Assembly (NCBI GenBank): GCA_018894105.1
Contig: CM032117.1
Span: 37,366,501-37,430,500 of the forward strand
From: Jacaranda mimosifolia
Taxonomy: Eukaryota > Streptophyta > Magnoliopsida > Lamiales > Bignoniaceae
Length of the DNA stretch: 64,000 bases
Direction of reading: 5' to 3'
Shown here: in pieces, positions 58,550 to 64,000 of the stretch
Position numbering within the stretch: the stretch's first letter is position 1
Layout of the letters: each line of letters begins with the position of its first letter
Program-made: the position numbers and the translations under genes
The notes under the pieces: generated by a model
What the model was told of the DNA's origin: nothing
The model's database searches: none
Seen by the model: only the letters and a program-made list of their open reading frames with translations

Positions 58550-60235
58550 AGTCATTTGACTCGAGGTTCTACGGTAACTTTATAGTTAGGTCCTTGTACT
58601 TTGATGTTGTCCTGACCACTTAGCGGATCACCAGAGGTTTAAGTTGGGCACAAGCTACTTAAGCATAGAAGTTGGTGAGTTCCAAGAAAGGATCCATTTT
58701 GCTTGTTTTGAAGAATGAGCTTATCTCATATATATTCTAAATGATTGGTTATGATAAATCCTTACACAAGGTAGTATGACAATTTAGAAAAGGAAAATTT
58801 CCAAAGTTGAGGTTATAAATTAGAATTGCACATCAAGAATAGATGCATAGTTATCGAGGCTATTAGGGAACTGAGAAATATCTTACCCTAGACCTCTTTA
58901 GGGAGATAGGAAATGGAATGATTGTATTTGCATGGCAATCATAAGTGGAAAGGTTCACAAGAATTAATTCATCCAATTGATTGGGCTCTACAGGCTTGTT
59001 CTAGACATTGACTATGGAGATTGGATACTCCTCAATTAATGGAGATTAATTGAGGAGTGATTAGTTTAAAAGAGTTTAGACTAATTAGAATATTAGATAC
59101 TTAAAAAATCACAAAGAGTTGTGAGCCCATGTCTAATTAATCGATGAATCTATAGGTCACACAGGAAAAACTTTGAGTGGAATTGTAGAAATTATCTAAG
59201 GAGTTAGATAATTAAATTGGCCAAGTTCAGAAGAGACCAAGTTGACTAATTAAGAGTTAGTTATGATGGCTTGATTATTTAAAGATTAAATTAATTAAAT
59301 AATTTGAAAAGTTAATTAGACCAATTAAATTGAGGTGTTAATTTAATTGGAGCCATGTGACTATCTAATTAGTCTAGTTAACTTAAAGAGTTAAATTAAT
59401 TTAATTAAATTTAAGAGTTAATTTAATTAATTGGAGAATCTAGTTTTGGAGAGAAAATTTAAATGAAAGAGTCCATTTGAAATTAAATGACAGAGTCCAT
59501 TTGAAATTAAGTGAGAATTTTAGTTTACTAATTAAAATAGGATTTTAATTAATGGAAATTGAATATCCTACTTAGCATACAAGTTGGCAACACTTGGAGG
59601 GCAAATGTGAAGGATGCATCTAGAGGCATCCATCACACCTTATAAAAGGGTCCCCCCCCCCTCATGTGGCCAGCCACACTCTAAAAAAAAATCTCCCTCC
59701 TCTCATTTTTGTTGTGAACAAAATAACTCCCCCCTAGATTGTCTCCTAAATTCTCTCTCTTCCAAATAACCTCTCATCTCTCCTCCAAAATTCCTCCATT
59801 TTTTATCCTTCTTCTAGCCTAAGAATGAAGAGTTAGAGTGCTTGCAAGGTATGTGGATACTCTTGGAGATACCACACTTGCGTATTGTTTTTCGTGAACA
59901 AAAAAAAGTCCATTGAAGAAGGGTTCTTCATCAATTTGCTTGGCAATTTGGAGGTCTTTTGAAGCCAATTTGTTGCTTCCATCTAGAAAGATTTTGAGGT
60001 GATTTGGAAGCCTTTGAGTTGCTGTTCTACAAGATGGTGCCAAAGAAGAGAAAGAGGTGGAGGTTCAATTAAGGCTCGAAGAGGAGTCTCTACATCTTGA
60101 TCTTTGAAGAATCAATTAAGGTACATGATTCTTCTCCCTAAATCCATCTTTAAGGCATAAAATAAGATCCTTAGTATATTGTGAATCAAGTTATTTCATG
60201 TGATGATACTTTTAAATTTGTTGTGCGATTGGATC
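58550..60235 (+). repeat. Copy C of the long LTR-like family, 5'-truncated
   Basis: It is colinear with copy B read from its other strand. It shares CCTCTTT-GGAGATAGGA, TGGGCTCTACAGGCTTG and TTGTGAGCCCATGTC-like words at about 58880-59140. TATAAAAGGGTC at 59641-59652 looks like the family's promoter. It lacks the first part of the LTR, and its end near 60235 is approximate. Confidence 0.7.
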
Positions 60236-60919
60236 CTTGCTTCACCATATACATCATAATTACGCCCTTTTATCAATTATCACAAGAAATAATTCCAAGA
60301 AACCAAACAATGAATTGTATAATAGGATATCTTTAAATCTATCAAAGCAAACAATTTATTGTCTATATTAATGTATATTCTAGCATTTTGTATCATTTAC
60401 TTGTCAATCACATCCAATCCAATCCTTCTAAGTAAACAACTCAAATTATATAAATATCAAATTCAATCCAAACTCCAATATCAAGTTAACTAACTAATCT
60501 AAATATCAATATCAAATTAGACTAAATATCAATTCTAAACTAAACATACTAACAATAAATCATACTAAGTATCAATTTTAACCTAAAATACTAATAATAA
60601 ATCATACAAAACTAACGTACAAAATTGATGCAAAGGAAGAACTAACATATAAAACTAACATACTAAACTAAACATATTAACATACAAAACTAACTAAATA
60701 AATAAAGATCTAAAAATAATTAAGGAAACAAATTTGCTCATTGATGCAATGGAGGAACGACAACAACATGGTGAGAAGGAGGGTGAGCAGGCGGCAACAG
60801 CAGCAGAGGATAACGATGGGAAAAAGGGTTGGGAACTATTTGAAGGGCGGAGGAAGGAGGGAGAATAAGAAAGGAGAAAAAAAGAAATGAGGAAAAAAAA
60901 AGGAGGGGGCATTTGATTT
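60236..60919. other. A/T-rich low-complexity region
   Basis: Repeats of AAACTAACATA and AATATCAA dominate 60430-60700, and poly-A lies near 60890. Open frames on the minus strand are low in complexity and are not genes. Confidence 0.55.
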
Positions 60920-61217
60920 AATTGTGTTTTTTGATGGTGAAAAATAAATATTTTTAAAAGTAGAAAAATTCAACTTTTTAACGGAAATTCTATCAAAAAC
61001 TTTTGTCGGGACATATTTTTCAATAATCTTTTGATGGAAAATCCGTCAAATATATTCACACCTTTTCTCGCCAAATCTCCTCCAAATTTGTAGATGATTT
61101 TCCATCAACTTCCTAATGGATTTTCGATGAATCCATTTGTTCTCATAAATCCATTGAAAATCTCTCAAAAATTTATGAGGAAAATTTTCTATAGGAAAAG
61201 TAGTGTTTTTTGTAGTG
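60920..61217 (-). mobile_element. Orphan end of a CACTA-type transposon
   Basis: The minus strand from 61217 reads CACTACAAAAAACACTA, the terminal inverted repeat typical of En/Spm (CACTA) transposons. Subterminal words such as TTTTGATGGAAAATCCGTC, with mirrored CGTC and GATGG pairs, fill about 60950-61140. The other end and any transposase are not present. Confidence 0.75.
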
Positions 61218-61249
61218 TAAAGGCTAGTCTCTAAAGCTCTGCCAAGCAC

Positions 61250-62210
61250 CTATAGTAGAGAAGTTGATGGGAATAGCCGAATCTAGCAACAACAAATTCT
61301 TTGAATGTCACTGCCATCACCACTAAGCACACACCGACAACTCTAGATGGCATGCTCATAAATCACAGTGCTTTCAACCTTGGCTACCTCAAAAATCTCA
61401 TAAGATCCATCAATCTCTTTCTTTGCCTCATCTAGCACAACAAACAGAAGGACTTTTTATGCAGAAGATTCTAGAAACTTCCTCATAGTCTTTACTTCTT
61501 TAGCATACTGCTTCTTTAGTTGGTTGTGCTCCTTCACCACCTTGTTGAGATCCTCACCTTGTGATCTCTCTCCCGGGCAAGTCACATGGCCTCATCCTTG
61601 AGTTTAGCTATATCAACTTTAATACCCTCTACCGAGTAAGACATATGCACAATCAAATTCAAGGCCTAATCTAAAAACAGCGAACATATGTTCAAAATAA
61701 TGATGTAGGATTGCAAAGAAAATAAGCAAGCAAAGAGAGCTAAAAGAAAGAGCAAATGCTCAACCATAGTGAGTCCCTATCAACAAGCTCTACCAGCTGC
61801 TAAGAGAAGTAACTCCAGCTTTCCCTAATCAAACTTGTTAACTCCATCCTAAAAACTGTCAATGTTGTAAATGGTCTCATAGGAATCCGGTGCAAGCTAA
61901 TGTGGAAGCTCCTCTAAAAACTAAAAGAAAATAACCCCTCACACTTACTAAAATGAAAAAGGCAGAGAGCCTGCAATAGACTCCTAAGTGCGATTCCCAA
62001 GTGGCCTTAGAGTCACTAGCTTAAAACCACCATATATGCCTAACTGATGAGCAGAAGAGAGAAACAAAGGCTCAGACTCTCCGAGATGCATCCATGAAAA
62101 ATTCAGGCACTAGGAAATTGGGGATGAGCCCCCATCCTACAGCCCCGATAAGGCCCTCGCAAACATGGTCGCCCGCGCTTTTAGTCTGGATCTTTGCCAA
62201 GTTAATCTTC
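61250..62210 (-). pseudogene. Broken coiled-coil ORF, possibly an antisense gypsy gene
   Basis: On the minus strand, about 61475-61625 reads VDIAKLKDEAM, a stop, LARERDHK, and then, after a frame change, EDLNKVVKEHNQLKKQYAKE and VKTMRKFLE, all of coiled-coil character. Upstream pieces to about 62210 are broken and unclear. Gypsy elements of the Tat group carry similar antisense coiled-coil ORFs in their 3' part. Here no pol or LTR could be tied to it, so the assignment is weak. Confidence 0.45.
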
Positions 62211-64000
62211 TTCCTTTCCATATGCAATCGAATTAAATTGGTTATGATGAATGTAAAAGAAAAAAGTTGAATGTAACAATAAATGCATATGCAAAGGAAA
62301 AAATCTGAAAAACTGACTAAGTACCAGCATGAAACATATAAGTGATATCATAGGAAGTAGTAAACAACCTAGAGCTATCAAAATGTTCTTGAAGGTCATG
62401 ATAAACCTTATGCAAATACATGATGGAAGACAAACTAATCAACATATAGGGCATACCAAAACCTCATATTTCATAAAGAAAAAATGGTATTTGCAAAGCC
62501 CTCAAAAAGATAGCACCCCTTAAGAATTTGCAACTTGAGCTTGGAAAGAAATAGAAGAAAGGCTTTTTTAGTATCTTTCGAACTATGAAAAGAGTATGAA
62601 AGCTATCTATGGAGACTAGAAGACCCAACTCCTAAGGTGATGTTGGAATCTCATAAAGTATGCCAATGAGTTTAGGGCAAGTTGTATCAAACACATCATG
62701 TCACTTCCAACTACCTCCAACAACAAGGGATCAGGGAGAATGGAAAATCCACTACTAAAATACCAGCTGAAAATGATGAAGTACCCTAAAGATTGCGACA
62801 TAAGTTGATTCTCAGAAGAGGAAGTAAAAACTCAAATACATTAGATAAACTTACTCTACATCTCAAAACCAACTCCTTTAGCGTGAGCAAACTAGCTAGA
62901 CTGCTAATACTAAAGAGGTTCTCATCAAAATAAGAGAGTCTTCTATTTCTTCATCGAAAAAGCCCTCTTCTATGGACTAGACTTTAATTGGACCCTGAAT
63001 TTAATGAAGAAGACAACTCACTGACTAAGAACTAACAAATGCATTCATGATACGCAACCCCGTATTGCAAAATAAGACTGCCAAGATGTACTTTAAGAAG
63101 GGCCTACAAACTCAAAAAATGTCTAGACAACATGAGTGGATTGCCCATACAGACCTACCCACAAATAATGCCAACACTGCCGCTTAAAGTGGTGGACGTC
63201 CTTGGGCAATCGACCATTTAAAAGGGTAATTGATACAAAATTGACCGGTGGCCACTGTCGTCTCTACCAAACCCGCCATTGTATAGATCAGACCACTACC
63301 ATCATCACTACTCCCACGTCTTTATCTCAATTTTGGACTACTCCAAACACCTCCCCTCTCCCCTCCCCTCCTCCCTCTCCCCATCTACGCCCCCCAAGTG
63401 GGATGACTCTTATTAAAAAGATAACTCACCATAAGTGACTTTTCCCTAAGTACTAGTTAATTTGAGTGTTGGAAAGGAGTAGAAAAAAGGTAGAAGACTA
63501 ACCTTTTGAATTCATCTTGCTAGCAATGAAGGGAAGTTTCTAAGACTCGAGCAATATATTATTGTCAAGGCTTGCAGAGAATACAAGTCATTAGCAATGC
63601 ATAACCTCCCGAAATAATGAATAAATGAGATTATTAATTTATTAATCAATTAATTAATTGGCTACTAAATTAATAAAAATTAAATCAAAGTAAGTTAAAA
63701 CAAAAAAAAAAATTATTAAATTAACTATCATGGTAAGGTAAAGCTAAAATTTATATTTAAAATCATATTTCCAATGTGAAAAACTTATTATCAGTTGAAC
63801 GTATAGTAAGGTAAAGCTAAACTTTATAGTTGAAATCACATTTTTAATTATAAAAAAATAAATTTTCAATTGAAAGTAAGAGGCTAGATGGTATGTCAAA
63901 TTAAAGCCCAAAAGGCATAGAAGTAAAAGCATAATGAAAGATGAAATTAATCATACAAAATGGCTACTAAGCTGCCTACTAAGCCCACTTAAAATGTGTC
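62211..64000. other. Mixed intergenic region to the right edge
   Basis: No coding domain is recognised. A C/T-rich stretch lies at about 63345-63400. The right end holds a short AT-rich duplicated word (GGTAAGGTAAAGCTAAA near 63730, again near 63810). Nothing else is supported. Confidence 0.45.

Noticed and set aside
60694..60912. Short minus-strand frame with a hydrophobic start and Ser-rich stretch
   Set aside because: Low complexity in a poly-A and repeat region, with no support for a gene.
63345..63400. C/T-rich tract resembling a promoter pyrimidine patch
   Set aside because: It is simple sequence without an associated gene.

Overview
This window is nuclear DNA of a flowering plant, probably a eudicot. 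It is AT-rich and holds one recognisable host gene: an intron-rich MYB-CC (GARP) transcription factor of the PHR1/PHL clade. The rest is mostly decayed transposable elements plus an endogenous pararetrovirus. No rRNA, tRNA, CRISPR array or bacterial-style operon was seen.

Layout. (1) 1-4423: an endogenous Caulimoviridae copy on the minus strand, in the order movement protein, coat protein, protease, reverse transcriptase. It is disabled by many stops, an inverted internal insert, a stop in the protease active site and an Asp-to-Asn change in the RT active site. (2) 6479 to about 14.6 kb: the PHR1-like gene on the minus strand. It has seven coding exons whose lengths sum to an exact reading frame (470 codons plus stop), a 5' UTR intron and a 3.5-kb last intron holding a tandem triplication. 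(3) 14924-17091: a non-autonomous element that is almost one long palindrome, bounded by a perfect 9-bp target duplication as in Mutator-like elements, close to the 5' end of the PHR1-like gene. (4) About 17.3-21.3 kb: a repeat island with two inverted arrays of an 88-bp unit flanking other tandem repeats. (5) About 22.3-39.4 kb: a decayed Ty3/gypsy element of Tat type, interrupted at 23136-30761 by a second gypsy element with matching LTRs and an exact 5-bp target duplication. (6) 39434-43809: AT-rich sequence without genes. (7) 43810 to about 51.5 kb: a related gypsy element in the opposite orientation, truncated at its 5' end. (8) 52.7-53.8 kb: a gypsy gag remnant. (9) 55.8-60.2 kb: three pieces of one long-LTR family in alternating orientations. 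(10) About 60.9-61.2 kb: an orphan CACTA transposon end. (11) 61.25-62.2 kb: a broken coiled-coil ORF on the minus strand.

The PHR1-like protein is expected to act in phosphate-starvation signalling. The other coding pieces do not form a host pathway. The most unusual biology is the plant-mobile-domain (PMD) gene carried antisense, between pol and the 3' LTR, in two related gypsy elements (28.2-29.1 kb and 45.9-49.1 kb). Other notable structures are the long-palindrome element near the PHR1-like 5' end and the inverted fragment of viral coding sequence inside the endogenous virus. I found no clear evidence of a wholly new biological system.
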